Below, piece after piece: positions 38,201 through 48,474 of a stretch of 64,000 bases of DNA. Made by a program: the position numbers and the translations under genes. The stretch spans positions 120,799,405 through 120,863,404 of the forward strand of contig OY726559.1 in assembly GCA_963383645.1 (NCBI GenBank). Direction: 5' to 3'. The notes beneath the pieces were generated by a model that was not told the DNA's origin, ran no database searches, and saw only the letters and a list, made by a program, of their open reading frames with translations. This DNA comes from Muscardinus avellanarius (Eukaryota; Chordata; Mammalia; Rodentia; Gliridae). Every line of letters begins with the position of its first letter. Positions within the stretch are counted from its first letter, which is position 1.

Positions 38201-38390
38201 ACAAGGTCTGTGCTGAAATGTTACCTGCAAGGGGTATGACTCAAGCTGTAGCCAGAAAGTCATATAATCAATAAAATAAATATATCTTTTCTACTCAACT
38301 GTTCATTACCTGATACATTACTCCATTGAAAGTTTGCCAATTGAGTTTCCTGGGTAAAATATATTTAGACTTCCTTTCTTTCACTGTTTT
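35270..38390. other. Long SINE-free stretch downstream of GJA8
   Basis: About 3.1 kb with one MIR and no young SINE, unusual for this window. No exon is recognisable. It may hold conserved non-coding sequence of the lens connexin locus. Confidence 0.4.
37675..37850 (+). repeat. MIR
   Basis: CATTAATCCTCATGATACCC, GATGGAGAACTGAGGTATAG and AACACAGCTACTAAACAGCA in MIR order. Confidence 0.6.
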
Positions 38391-38399
38391 CCCCCTCCC

Positions 38400-38757
38400 T
38401 CGGGGGCATTCTACCTCTGACCTATTTTTTGTTTAAATTTGGAAACAGGGTCTTGCTAAGCTGCTGAGTATCTAATTTGCTGAGACTGGCCTTGAACCTG
38501 AAATCTTCCTGTCTCAGTCTCCCAAGTATTGGGATCACAGGGGTGTACCACCACTCCTAGTTAGGCTTTCTATTTTTGTGGCATTGGGGATTGAACCCAT
38601 GGGCATTCTACCTCTGAGCTATACCCCCAGCCCTATTTTTTATTCTTTATTTTGAAACAGGGCCTCACTAAGTAGTTGATGCTGGCAAAGAACATGCAAT
38701 CCTCCTTTCTCAGCCTTCCAAGTACTGGGATTGTAATCTTGCACCACCGTGCCTGGC
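38400..38757 (-). repeat. Two B1-ID SINEs
   Basis: 38400-38565 (tail-truncated) and 38575-38757 (type D); AGGCTTTCT / AGGCCTTCT flank the second. Confidence 0.8.
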
Positions 38758-38759
38758 TA

Positions 38760-39690
38760 GGCCTTCTCTTTTAAATGCAAATTTACCAGGAGTATTTATC
38801 AAACCATATCTTGGAGTGAATTTAATTTTTGGCCCACTTTTCTTTAGGAATATTGTCATGGGGAGGAATTGTTTTGGAGAAAGCTTGATTTGGAAAGGTA
38901 TATCTACATTGGACATGTTAAAAGGAAGGTGTTAACCAGGGGGCAGTAAAAAGGACTTCCATACGTTAGGATGGTGCTAACACGGAAGAAGATACAACAA
39001 AGACACCTCTTTGGGCACCTCTTTTGGGCCCTCTGGTGGTCTTCTATCCAGGACTGTACCATTCAACTTATCCTATCACCCAACCCTTTGCACTGCGGTC
39101 CAGGAGACATAGTACTTGTACTGAGGGTTAGACTTTATGTTTGAGGTGGGTTGGTTGTGGAGACATAAGGCAAGAGACCTACAAGATTTTTCTTGTTCCT
39201 TTAGTCTCTGTCCTTTTAGGGATAAAGCTTGGCCGGGGATCGGACCCTCATCATTTGAGCATCCACTGTGTAAGAGGCTTCCCTAGTGCTACTCAGATGG
39301 CTCTTCTGGTACCTGTCTTGTGCCTAAGCAAGGCCTGAGAGCTGACTCTTGTCAGAACAGGCCTGTGAGCAGGTGGCCTCCTGCTGGGAACTGGGCTTGC
39401 TCTCAGCCTCTGGAGAATAGAGACATAGATTTTAGATTGAGCATTGATGTTGGAAGAGGAGAATAAACAAAATCTTTCTTGCTTCAGGGAAAAACTAAAC
39501 ATAAACCAAAGAAAAACTGTGATCCAGCCTCAAAGTCTAGAGCCTTTTCATTTCACAGGGAGAGGTTTTGGCATCTTGCTCTTTTCTCTGATGGTGTATA
39601 GGGTAGAATTCTTTCCAATACAAATGTAATCACTGCTTCAGACCCAGGAGCTCCAATGACCTGGAAAAATGGTCAATAAAAATGTTTGGC
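38760..39690. other. Unique sequence
   Basis: No repeat or exon recognised on either strand. Confidence 0.45.
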
Positions 39691-39891
39691 ATGCCGGGCG
39701 TGGTGGCGCACGCTTGTAATCCCCGCGCTTGGGAGGCAGAGACAGGAGGATCACGCAGGTTCGAAGCCAGCCATGCGCGTTGGCTTAGGAGACCCTGTTT
39801 CCAAATAAAAATGTAAAAGTAGGTCTGGGAGTGTAGCCTGGAGGTAGAAGGGCTACCAGGAACCCCAGTACCACCAAAAAAAAAAAAAAAA
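39691..39891 (+). repeat. B1-ID SINE, type C
   Basis: AAAAATGTTTGGCAT on both sides is its target duplication. Confidence 0.95.
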
Positions 39892-40078
39892 TGTTTGGCA
39901 TCTCCTGGGCTGATGATTTAAACGGAACACTCTACGGTAGTGGCATGGGGTTTGGACGCCATGGAAAAACAAGTTTAGACCATAAACAATAAAACCAATT
40001 TCATAGGAAAGCTGGGCTCAGTAATGTATGCAACATTGCAAATTGGTGCCCAGAAGGTTAAATTTGGTTTGCATACAT

Positions 40079-40084
40079 TTTATT
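40079..40084 (-). terminator. GJA8: Candidate GJA8 poly(A) signal
   Basis: AATAAA on the minus strand, 645 nt past the GJA8 stop, at the end of a SINE-free stretch that would be the 3' untranslated region. Chosen only as the first clear hexamer seen; others could be used. Confidence 0.35.
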
Positions 40085-40728
40085 TGATCCATATAATAAA
40101 TTTAAATGTAGGGGCCAATATTGAAAATTTTAGAAATTTCAACGAAAACTCTGAATTTCTGGCTTCTCTTGAAAAAAATTTCATATGGCTGGGTAACAAT
40201 GCAAGGTAATGATTACCTGCAACTGACCACAGCTGCCCCTGCTCTCCAACTGACAGTCTCCACTGCATCAGAGCACACCCACCTCTCCCACTTCAATCAC
40301 CTGCTTGGATGCTGGAGGCTTTTGTTTGAGATCCCTGATATACGGTCACATGGTATCTGCTAAGGAAGTGCTGGGGTGATAGGGTGAGGTTGAGCTTATG
40401 AGCTTGAGTCAAGACTGGTAAAAAGCTATGAGGTAACCACAGTTCTGACTGGATTTCCATGAAGACAAAAGCAAAGTCCCCTAAAACCGTTCGAGTAGAG
40501 GAACAGGGTAGTCCTGTGAGACCGAGAACTTTGCTGGGGCATTGGTTTACCTTGGTAGCCCTTATACATGGGAGAAGTGGTTTCCTAGTTGTACAGCGTG
40601 CACCATCAAGGCTGCATCTGTCCAACCAGGAGTGCAGATGACGGGGGACAGGAGACAAAGCATGTTGGCACCTTTCGTTTCATCTTGCCCTAGATCAGCT
40701 GGGGGTGGTATCATTTTCTGGCACCACT

Positions 40729-42051
40729 TCATATGGTTAAATCATCCGACCTGGCCCGGCTGCTGGCTTTGCTCAGCCTGCTCAGGGGCCGGGTCTCCTC
40801 GGCCGTCAGCTCTGGGCAGAGTGAAGGCGCCTTCTCGGCCGGCAGCCCTTGCTTGGTTATCTTCTCGGCCTGCAGCTCTTCTTTCTCCCCTTCCTTCCCC
40901 ACTCCAGGGGTCTCTGCTTTCTCCGCCTCGGGCGCCGCCACCGTCTCGGGCACTTCCGCCGTCACCCTCTCCACTTCCGGTTTCTTCTCGCCCACTTCCG
41001 GTTCCGCTCCCTCCTCCACCGGCGGCTCCTCGGCCTCCACTTCCGGAGCGCCCACCTGGGCGTAGGAAGGCAGGGTCTCTTGGTAACCCCGGGACATGTC
41101 GGCGAGGGGTCCTGTGCTGATCTTCTCCTCGAACTGACCGAAAGGCTTGGCAGAGAGAGGGCTGGTCTCCACCATGCCAACCTCCGTCAGAGGGAAATAG
41201 TGGGACACGATTTTCTCTTCTTCTAGAAGCTGGTAGCCCTTGGCCTTCTGGATGGAGGAGACAGCAATGGAGTGGAGGGACTTCTCAGGAATCTCCCCCA
41301 GTGGCTGCTCTACCGGCCTCTTGAAGGCCGAGCGGACCCCCTTCAGGCCCAGGTGGCTCATCTCCATAATGTTGAGGAAGAGGGATACGAAGGCCACAGA
41401 CAACATGAACAGGATGAAGATGGTTTTCTCAGTGGGTCGGGACACAAAGCAGTCCACCACATTGGGGCAGGGCCACCGGCTGCAGCGATAGAGGGGCAGG
41501 ATCCGGAAGCCGTACAGGAAGTAGTGGCCCACTATGAAGCCCACCTCAAAGAGGGTCTTGAAGATGATGTGGCAGATGTAGGTCCTCAGCAGGGTCCCCT
41601 CCAGCCGGAACTTTTTGGTGCCTTTGCTGCTGCTGCTGCTCTTCCGGATGCTGCTCTGGTCTGGGGCGAGAGGCACCCTCTCGCCGCCGTCGCCCCGGGA
41701 CTGCTGGCACAGCTCCTCCGCCTCGCGGTCCTTCCGCTTCTCCTCCATGCGCACGTGGTGCACCGCGTGGCCCACGTACATCAGGGATGGAGTGGAGACG
41801 AAGATGATCTGCAGGACCCAGAGGCGGATGTGGGAGATGGGGAAGGCCTCGTCGTAGCAGACGTTCTCGCAACCTGGCTGCTGGGTGTTGCACACGAAGT
41901 CGGACTGCTCGTCCCCCCACACAAACTCTGCAGCCGTGCCAAGGATGAGGATCCGGAAGATGAAAAGCACGGTGAGCCAGACTCTGCCGATGACCGTAGA
42001 GTGCTCATTGACCTCCTCCAAGATGTTCCCCAGGAAACTCCAGTCACCCAT
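40729..42051 (-). CDS. GJA8: GJA8, gap junction protein alpha 8 (connexin 50), complete coding exon
   Basis: Connexin 50 forms hexameric hemichannels that couple lens fibre cells, with GJA3 (connexin 46) as partner; its loss or mutation causes cataract and small eyes. The 440-residue product starts [20 protein letters not shown], which separates it from GJA3. Four membrane segments lie at about residues 22-42, 76-96, 155-180 and 210-235. The first extracellular loop has Cys54, Cys61 and Cys65 (CX6CX3C) and the second has [14 protein letters not shown] (CX4CX5C). The long tail ends [16 protein letters not shown], a PDZ-type end that binds ZO-1 in this family. Human connexin 50 has 433 residues; the additional ones here lie mostly in the cytoplasmic loop. 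The whole coding region is in one exon, as in other alpha connexins. The acceptor AG at 42063-42062 (plus-strand CT) leaves 10 leader bases before the ATG. No defect is seen. Confidence 0.98.
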   Translation of the reverse strand: MGDWSFLGNILEEVNEHSTVIGRVWLTVLFIFRILILGTAAEFVWGDEQSDFVCNTQQPGCENVCYDEAFPISHIRLWVLQIIFVSTPSLMYVGHAVHHVRMEEKRKDREAEELCQQSRGDGGERVPLAPDQSSIRKSSSSSKGTKKFRLEGTLLRTYICHIIFKTLFEVGFIVGHYFLYGFRILPLYRCSRWPCPNVVDCFVSRPTEKTIFILFMLSVAFVSLFLNIMEMSHLGLKGVRSAFKRPVEQPLGEIPEKSLHSIAVSSIQKAKGYQLLEEEKIVSHYFPLTEVGMVETSPLSAKPFGQFEEKISTGPLADMSRGYQETLPSYAQVGAPEVEAEEPPVEEGAEPEVGEKKPEVERVTAEVPETVAAPEAEKAETPGVGKEGEKEELQAEKITKQGLPAEKAPSLCPELTAEETRPLSRLSKASSRARSDDLTI

Positions 42052-42064
42052 CGCTCACCACCTA
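42052..42064 (-). other. GJA8: GJA8 exon 2 leader and splice acceptor
   Basis: A pyrimidine-rich tract ending CCCCCTAG is followed by GTGGTGAGCG and the ATG. Connexin genes usually have one untranslated first exon, so this is the acceptor for that exon. Confidence 0.75.
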
Positions 42065-42230
42065 GGGGGAGAAGGCAAAAGCTGAGTGGCCATAGTGCTA
42101 TCCTTGGGCGATCTCTCCTTTTGAAGTTGCTGGACCAGGCAAGGCGTAAATGGCACCTATTCAGCACATCATTTGTGTGTAATAATACTAGGAGACAAAA
42201 GAGGCATAAAAATCTGCTTCCATTAGCTTC

Positions 42231-42320
42231 TTTAGGTCTGGGGGCTATAACTTAGGGGTAGCGTGTCCGTCTGGCATGCATGAGATCCGTGGTTCCATCC
42301 CCAGCACCACAAAACAAGCT
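42231..42320 (+). repeat. ID element
   Basis: GGGGTAGCGTGTCCGTCTGG, GCATGCATGAGATCCG and GGTTCCATCCCCAGCACC: stand-alone ID type, in GJA8 intron 1. Confidence 0.8.
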
Positions 42321-42321
42321 G

Positions 42322-42420
42322 ACCATTAGCTTCATCTGTAAAGTGGCTTCAGTAGTAATACCTGTTCTCATTCATGTCACAAGCAGCCTGAAAGGACCCA
42401 TAAGATAATATCTGTATAAC
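42322..42420 (-). repeat. MIR
   Basis: Reads TCATCTGTAAAGTGGCTTCA then TAATACCTG, the reverse orientation of MIR. Confidence 0.45.
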
Positions 42421-42539
42421 TTGAATTTCACATACAAAAAATTAGGACTTATTGTGGACCATAAATAGAAACTCATGATTACATGGATTTATGCTGAGAA
42501 AATATACATTGATAATGATCACTTTTAAGGGGAAATAGA

Positions 42540-42815
42540 ACTAGTATTCATTGAGCACCTTCTGTGGGACAGAGCATCAACATATTATTTCATTGAATTA
42601 CCCTGTTAAACTGTAATCTCTGTGATGGCAGAGACCATGCCTGTATTACTGTTAGTCAGTGCCTGGCACACAGCCCAGCACACAGAGCTTGATAAGTATT
42701 TGCTAACTAACTTGATTCTGACACATGGGAAAACAGAGGCTCTGAGAGGCTAAATAGATTGTCTTTAGATCAGACAGCTAAATAGCAGCTGTTTTGTACC
42801 TGCTCCCACAGGCTG
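42540..42815 (+). repeat. MIR interrupted by an L2 3' end
   Basis: MIR start (TTGAGCACCTTCTGTGGGAC) at 42560 and MIR end (GAAAACAGAGGCTCTGAGAG) at 42728 are separated by an L2-like stretch at about 42608-42716 (GATGGCAGAGACCATGCCTG, AGTGCCTGGCACACAG). Confidence 0.55.
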
Positions 42816-42862
42816 GATTCTTCCCATTACACCATTGAGGATTCTTCCCATTACACCATTGA
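42815..42862. repeat. Exact 24-bp tandem duplication
   Basis: GGATTCTTCCCATTACACCA plus TTGA occurs twice back to back. Confidence 0.95.
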
Positions 42863-42864
42863 GA

Positions 42865-43295
42865 AATACTGCCCACATACAGAGCTACACATTTCTCTGA
42901 TTCCTGTGCTCTTAATTTATGTTTTCTCTTTCCAAGGTTGAAATCTGGAAACCCTTTGTAATAGTTTGACAAATTGAGAGCAGTATACTTTTATTATTAC
43001 TCTTTTAAATCTAAAGAATGGAGAGAGTGCTTTAGGTAGGAATCCTGTTACAAGGTAAGGAGGGTCTGCTAGATCACTTTTAGTGTCCCTCAGAATGAAG
43101 AGATTTCAGGGTCTCTAATATGTGGTTGTTTTAGTAGAGCAAAAAAAAGGTTGGTTTGTAGAAAAAAAAAGAACCACTAAAAATGATATACTGCCTCTAT
43201 CACAGCGATAGCTAATGGAAACAGGAAGGAATTGACAGGGAAGATGTGTGTAAACTGGATCATTCATCCAGTGTGAACCTGTAGCCCATGCAGGC
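42865..43295. other. GJA8 intron 1, unique sequence
   Basis: Nothing recognised. Confidence 0.45.
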
Positions 43296-43510
43296 CTATG
43301 TGTGGTGGTGCCCGACTGTAATTCCAGTACTGGGGAGGCTGAGACAGGAGGATTGTAGGTTTGAGGACAGCCTCAACAATTTAGTGAGGTCATCAGCAAC
43401 CTAGCTAAACCCTGCTTCAAAATAAAAATAAAAAAATAACATAGGGATTGGGGTGTAGCTCTGATGTAGAATGCCCCTGGGTTCAACCCCCAGTACCAAG
43501 AGCAAAACAC
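43296..43510 (+). repeat. B1-ID SINE, type D
   Basis: Complete, ends CCCCAGTACC. Confidence 0.85.
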
Positions 43511-43717
43511 AACAACCTTCCACCTCAATTTAGGACAGTTGTTCCTTTAACCTGAACATCTCTAGAATTGTGGAGTTCACTCATGGTTGCCTTTAACCAG
43601 GTCAAGAGCCCATGTCAGAGGACCCTTCTCTGGTCTTCTTCCAGCCATGTCCCACCCTTCAGGACCAGGAGACCATGGGGCCAGAGGGATAAGCCCACTG
43701 CTCGCTTGCCTGCCTGC

Positions 43718-43742
43718 CTGCTTTCTTTCTCTCTTTCTTTCT

Positions 43743-43803
<61 letters not shown>

Positions 43804-43828
43804 TTTCTTTCTTTCTTTTCTTTCTTGT
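43718..43828. repeat. (CTTT)n microsatellite
   Basis: About 27 units, the expanded tail of the next SINE. Confidence 0.95.
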
Positions 43829-44022
43829 ACTGGGTTTGGAACCCAGGCGCATTCTACCTCCAAGCTACACCCCCCAGCCCCATTTTTTAATTCTTTATTT
43901 TGAAACGGGGTCTCCCTGAGTTGCAAAGGGCCTCACTAAGTAGCTGAGGCTGTTCGCAAACTGTGATCCTCCTGTTTCAGCCTCCTGAATACTGGGATTA
44001 CATGCCACAATGCCCGGCTTTG
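43829..44022 (-). repeat. B1-ID SINE, type A
   Basis: GCCCACTGCTTTT-like flanks (43696 and 44023) suggest a target duplication. Confidence 0.85.
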
Positions 44023-44036
44023 CCCACTGCTTTTAA

Positions 44037-44039
<3 letters not shown>

Positions 44040-44091
<52 letters not shown>

Positions 44092-44095
44092 TGTG
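44040..44095. repeat. (TG)n microsatellite
   Basis: About 26 units. Confidence 0.95.
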
Positions 44096-44296
44096 GTGCT
44101 GGGGATTGAATTCAAGGGCATTCTACCTCTGAGCTACACCCCCAGCCTAATTTTTTATTCTTTATTTTTGAAACAAGGTCTCACTAAGTGGCTGAGGGTC
44201 TCGTGAAAGTGGCTGAGGCTGCCCTCCAACCTGTGATCCTCCTGTCTTGGCCTCCCAAGTACTGGGTTTACAAGCGTGAGGCACCACTCCCAGCTG
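44096..44296 (-). repeat. B1-ID SINE, type D
   Basis: Complete. Confidence 0.85.
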
Positions 44297-44416
44297 TAAG
44301 ACACTTGAAAGAGTGATGGGAAGAGGTTTTTGTACCAGTATTTGGAAAAGATTTCAAAATTTATTAATGTACCAGTATTGGGAAAGATTTCCAATTTTAA
44401 AAATATATCTTTGGTA

Positions 44417-44597
44417 GCCGGACGTGGTGGCGCACGCTTGTAATCCCTGCGCTTGGGAGGCAGAGATAGGAGGATCGCGCAGGTTCGAAGCCAGCTGCGC
44501 GTGCTGGTTTAGAAGACCCTGTTTCCAAATAAAAATGTAAAAATAGGTCTGGGAGTGTAGCCCAGAGGTAGAAGAGCTTCCAGGAACCCCAGTACCA

Positions 44598-44642
<45 letters not shown>
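44417..44642 (+). repeat. B1-ID SINE, type C, with (AT)n tail
   Basis: ATATCTTTGGTAG on both sides (44404 and 44643) is its target duplication. Confidence 0.95.
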
Positions 44643-44644
<2 letters not shown>

Positions 44645-44646
<2 letters not shown>

Positions 44647-45252
44647 CTTTGGTAGTAAAGAAAGCCAGGAGTGTCAGGAAAAAGGGCCTCTTTACATTTC
44701 TAAAGAGACACAAACTGCCTCAAAGATGGGAGGAAATCCCAGATCCTGGATAAGCAACCTAACACATTTTGGGAGTATAACAAAAGGTGTGGGGTCTGTG
44801 CCAGAGACAGAGCTGCCCCCCTGCCTCCGAGGGGCAGATCCGGCTGGGATGGAGACAGCAGATAGCTGGGCTAGAGATAGGGCAACATATCTACATATCA
44901 AAGGACCTGCCGCAGACTTGGTCAGGATAAGAACACTCAGCGTGCAGGGGTCATTTGGTGAATTCACTCAAAACACCCCCCAGTGTCATTTTCTGAATGG
45001 CACGGGGCTTTAACTGTCTTCTGTATTTCTATCTTTTTAATAAGCTTCCTTAAATCTTTAGCAAGTGTCTGAGCTATGTATACTTATCCCTAGCTCAGGA
45101 CAAGAACCCACGGTTTTTCTGTTTGTGTGGTTGTGTTGGGGGAATTATTTCTCTCCTCACACACTGAACATATTTCAGTTCGGTTTTTTTTCAGTAAAGT
45201 TTTCATCTTTAAGGAAGAGGAAGCAAAGTGGCATTTTAAAGCCTCTGTCCAG
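44645..45252. other. GJA8 intron 1, unique sequence
   Basis: No repeat or exon recognised. Confidence 0.45.
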
Positions 45253-45455
45253 GCTGGGCGTGGTGGCGCACGCTTGTAATCCCCGCGCTTGGGAGGCGGA
45301 GACAGGAGGATGGTGCAGGTTCGAAGCCAGCCTTGCTGGCTTGAGACCCTGTTTCCAAAAATAAAAAAAAGTATAAAATAGGTCTGGGAGTGTAGCCCGG
45401 AGGTAGAAGGGCTTCCAGGAACCCCAGTACCACCAAAGAAACAAAAACAAAAAAA
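45253..45455 (+). repeat. B1-ID SINE, type C
   Basis: AAAGCCTCTGTCCA on both sides (45239 and 45454) is its target duplication. Confidence 0.95.
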
Positions 45456-45789
45456 GCCTCTGTCCATCCTGTGATGTGGAGCCTAGCCAGACAGGATCTG
45501 GTGGCAGGTACTAATTGTGACCATCGACGATGCCCAGCCCGTGACTTTAGGGGTTCTCACCTCAGCTATCTGTTTCCTTTGGAAGAATTCCAAAGAGGCA
45601 TTCTTCCTCTGGGAGCCCTAGAAACTCCCAATTAGATAAAGTAACCTATGGTAGCTTCTCTCTTCCTGGGAAGGTGAGGACAGCAGTGGCACGCGTGGTC
45701 ATGATCTGGCACTGGGAAGAGTTCCTTGTAGGACTGAGAAGCCGAGAGTAGAATACACCCATCTCAGCCACCTGCATTTGCTTTTTATT

Positions 45790-46012
45790 TTTTATTTTTT
45801 TATTTTTTTGGTGGTACTAGGGGTGGAACCCAGAGGGTTTCCACCTCCGGGCTATACTCCCAGACCCATTTTATATTTTATTTGGAAACAGGGTCTCACT
45901 AAGTTGCTGAGAGCCTCACTAAGTAGCTGAAGCTGGCTTCGAACCTGCGTGATCCTCCTGTCTCAGCCTCCCAAGCGCTGGGATTACAAGCGTGCACCAC
46001 CACGCCCAGCTT
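45790..46012 (-). repeat. B1-ID SINE, type B
   Basis: TGCATTTGCTTTTTA on both sides (45773 and 46012). Confidence 0.95.
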
Positions 46013-46039
46013 GCATTTGCTTTTTAAAATTTACTTATT

Positions 46040-46200
46040 TATTTTTATGGTTCTGGGGATTTAACCTGGGGACATTCTACCTCTAAACTACACCCTCTGC
46101 CCTATATTATTTTTTATTTTCAAACAGAGTCTCACTAAGCTGAAGAGGGCCTCTTCCCAGGTACTGGGATTACAGGTGTACACCACCATTATCTGGCTTG
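46040..46200 (-). repeat. B1-ID SINE, worn
   Basis: Shortened middle, ends ACACCACCATTATCTGGC. Confidence 0.75.
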
Positions 46201-46411
46201 CCTCTGATTTACCATTCTCAAACTACAGTTACACCTAGTGCTTTTTCTGTAAAGAGTGGCACAGCCATTCCCTTCACCTTCTGGAAAATAGATGGGGAAT
46301 CTCATAGTCGGGTAAGAAGTCCAAGCATAAAGCCCTTTGGTGGCAGAGCCAGGAAAAAGCCAATTTATCCAGCAGTTCAACCTAAAATTTATGTTAAAAA
46401 CCAATTTTCTA

Positions 46412-46620
46412 CCAGGTGGTATAGGCCTGCAATACCAGCACTTGGATCAAAGGTTAGAGGACAGCATCTGCAAGTAGCCAGACCCTCGGTAACCTAGTGA
46501 GATCCTGTTTTAAAATAAAAAATAAGGCTGGGGGCGTAGCTCAGAGGTAGATTGCCTCTGTGTTCAATCCCAAGTACAAACAAACAACCCCCCCCCAAAC
46601 AACAACAACAAAAAACAAAA
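46412..46620 (+). repeat. B1-ID SINE, type D, worn
   Basis: CTACCAGGTGGTATAGGCCT head, tail of AAAC repeats. Confidence 0.75.
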
Positions 46621-46664
46621 AATTCCAATTTTCTCCTATAAGATATCTGCTTTAATGTATTCTT

Positions 46665-46876
46665 TTTTTGTGTGTGTGTGGTACTGTGAGTGGAACCCAG
46701 GAGCATTCTACTTCTGAGCTACACCTCAGCCATATATTTTACTCTTTATTTTGAAACAGTCTCACTGAGTTGCGGAGGGCCTCACTAAGTAGCTGAGGCT
46801 GTCTGTGAACTGCGATCCTCTTGTCTCAGCCTCCCGAATGCTGGGATTACAAGTGTGAGCCACCATGCCTGGCTTA
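46665..46876 (-). repeat. B1-ID SINE, type A
   Basis: TTTAATGTATTCT on both sides (46651 and 46872). Confidence 0.95.
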
Positions 46877-47009
46877 ATGTATTCTAAATTTTAAATCTTA
46901 CTAATAATATCTTACTTTAAAACTATCTTGCTAATATCTTACCCCACTGATATAACAATTCAATTTTGTCAGCCTTAGTGTATTATACCCTATTAGCCCC
47001 CCCCCCACT

Positions 47010-47375
47010 TTTTGTACAGGGGAGGGAACCCAGGGGCATTTGACCTCTGAACTACACCCAGCCTGATTTTATTTTTTATTCTGAAACAAGGTCTCAAGCC
47101 AGGTGTGGTGGCGCACACTTGTAATCCCAGTACTTGGGAATCTGAGACAGGAGGACCACAGGTTCACAGCCAGCCTGAGCAACTTTTGCGGCCTTCTGCA
47201 GCTTAGTGAGACCCTGTTGTTCCATACTTAGTACCAAAAGAAAAAAACAAACCAAGTTCTCACTAAGTTGCAGAGGGCCTCTCTACGTTGCTGAGGCTGG
47301 CTTCAAACCTACAATCCTCCTGCCTCAGCCTCCCAAGTACTGGGATTACAGGTGTGCACATCCACACCGGCTCAT
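47010..47375 (-). repeat. B1-ID SINE split by an opposite-strand SINE
   Basis: Pieces 47010-47096 and 47255-47375; inner SINE 47097-47250 is in plus orientation. Confidence 0.8.
47097..47250 (+). repeat. B1-ID SINE, nested and inverted
   Basis: GCCAGGTGTGGTGGCGCACA head, short tail TTAGTACCAAAAG; most of the ID-like half is missing. Confidence 0.8.
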
Positions 47376-47389
47376 ATTAATCTTTTTGA

Positions 47390-47433
<44 letters not shown>
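47390..47433. repeat. (TA)n microsatellite
   Basis: About 20 units. Confidence 0.95.
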
Positions 47434-47438
<5 letters not shown>

Positions 47439-47612
47439 GGGTCTAGCGATAGAACCCAGGGACATTCGACCTCTGAGCCACACCCCTCCCCCCCTTTTTT
47501 TTATTCTTTATTTTGAAACCGGGTTTCACTGAGTTCTGCACAGTGCCTCACTAAGTAGCTGAGGTTGTCTGTGAACCACGATCCTCCGGTCTCAGCCTCC
47601 CAAATGCTCGGC
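47434..47612 (-). repeat. B1-ID SINE, type A, truncated
   Basis: Ends before the usual ATTACAAG...GCCCGGC head. Confidence 0.8.
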
Positions 47613-47614
47613 TC

Positions 47615-48284
47615 GAGTTTCTATGTATTTTTCACTCATGGACTCACATAAATGTACGTGCTGAGCACATGCTCTCAAAGCTATATTCAACCAGTCTTGC
47701 TTCCTCCCCTTAGGATCAAAAGGTCTTGGATACAGGGACCATTTTTGGCTTTATCCTCCATGGATCTCACAACAGAGAATAAGGCACTTCGCAGTGTACG
47801 ACCTGCATCAGCACGAGTATGGGACTGATAGTAATCATTTTAAGACCTGGAATTCACTGTCCCTTAGTATGACCTAGGTCTGGGGCATTCCAGACCTCTC
47901 CTATAGCAGCTTAATGATAGTAGGAACTTGCAAAAAAGAGAGAAATACCAAAAAATGTTGGTAAATTTATCTCAAACCAGTTGTTTTGAGATAAAAAGGT
48001 TTATTTTGTATAAAAAGCATAAACTAGAAGACCAGAGATTTTTGTCATATGAGTGCCATGATAGATGTTCATGACACGGAAGGACCTACTGGATCTCTCC
48101 ATAAGTAACTCCCAAACTAAACTGTTCCATACCCTATCCTGCTGTGCTAGGATTACATGTATCTTACTTTCTATTTTTATGTCTAGTTATAAAGTTTCTT
48201 GTGATAACTGAAGGGGAGAGAAACTGACTTAGGACAAAATCTTTCTAGTCACACGATGAATAAATAGGCCAAATGTGCTTCTTC
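47615..48284. other. GJA8 intron 1, unique sequence
   Basis: Nothing recognised. Confidence 0.45.
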
Positions 48285-48458
48285 TTTATTTTAGTATTGG
48301 AGATTAAACCTCAGAGGCATCCTACCTCCAAGTTATACCCCCAGCCTGATTTATTGCTGAGAGCCTCATGAAGTTGCCGAGGCTGGATTTGAACCAGATA
48401 TCCTCCTGTCTCAGCCTCCCAAGTACTGGGGTTTCAAGTGTGCACCGCCATACGTGGT
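48285..48458 (-). repeat. B1-ID SINE, type D, middle deleted
   Basis: Flank CCAAATGTGCTTCT at 48271 and 48459 is its target duplication. Confidence 0.85.
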
Positions 48459-48474
48459 CCAAATGTGCTTCTAA

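Noticed and set aside
41272..42255. 327-codon plus-strand open frame
   Set aside because: It is the antisense shadow of GJA8, whose GC-rich codons keep the opposite strand open; no domain or splice context supports it.
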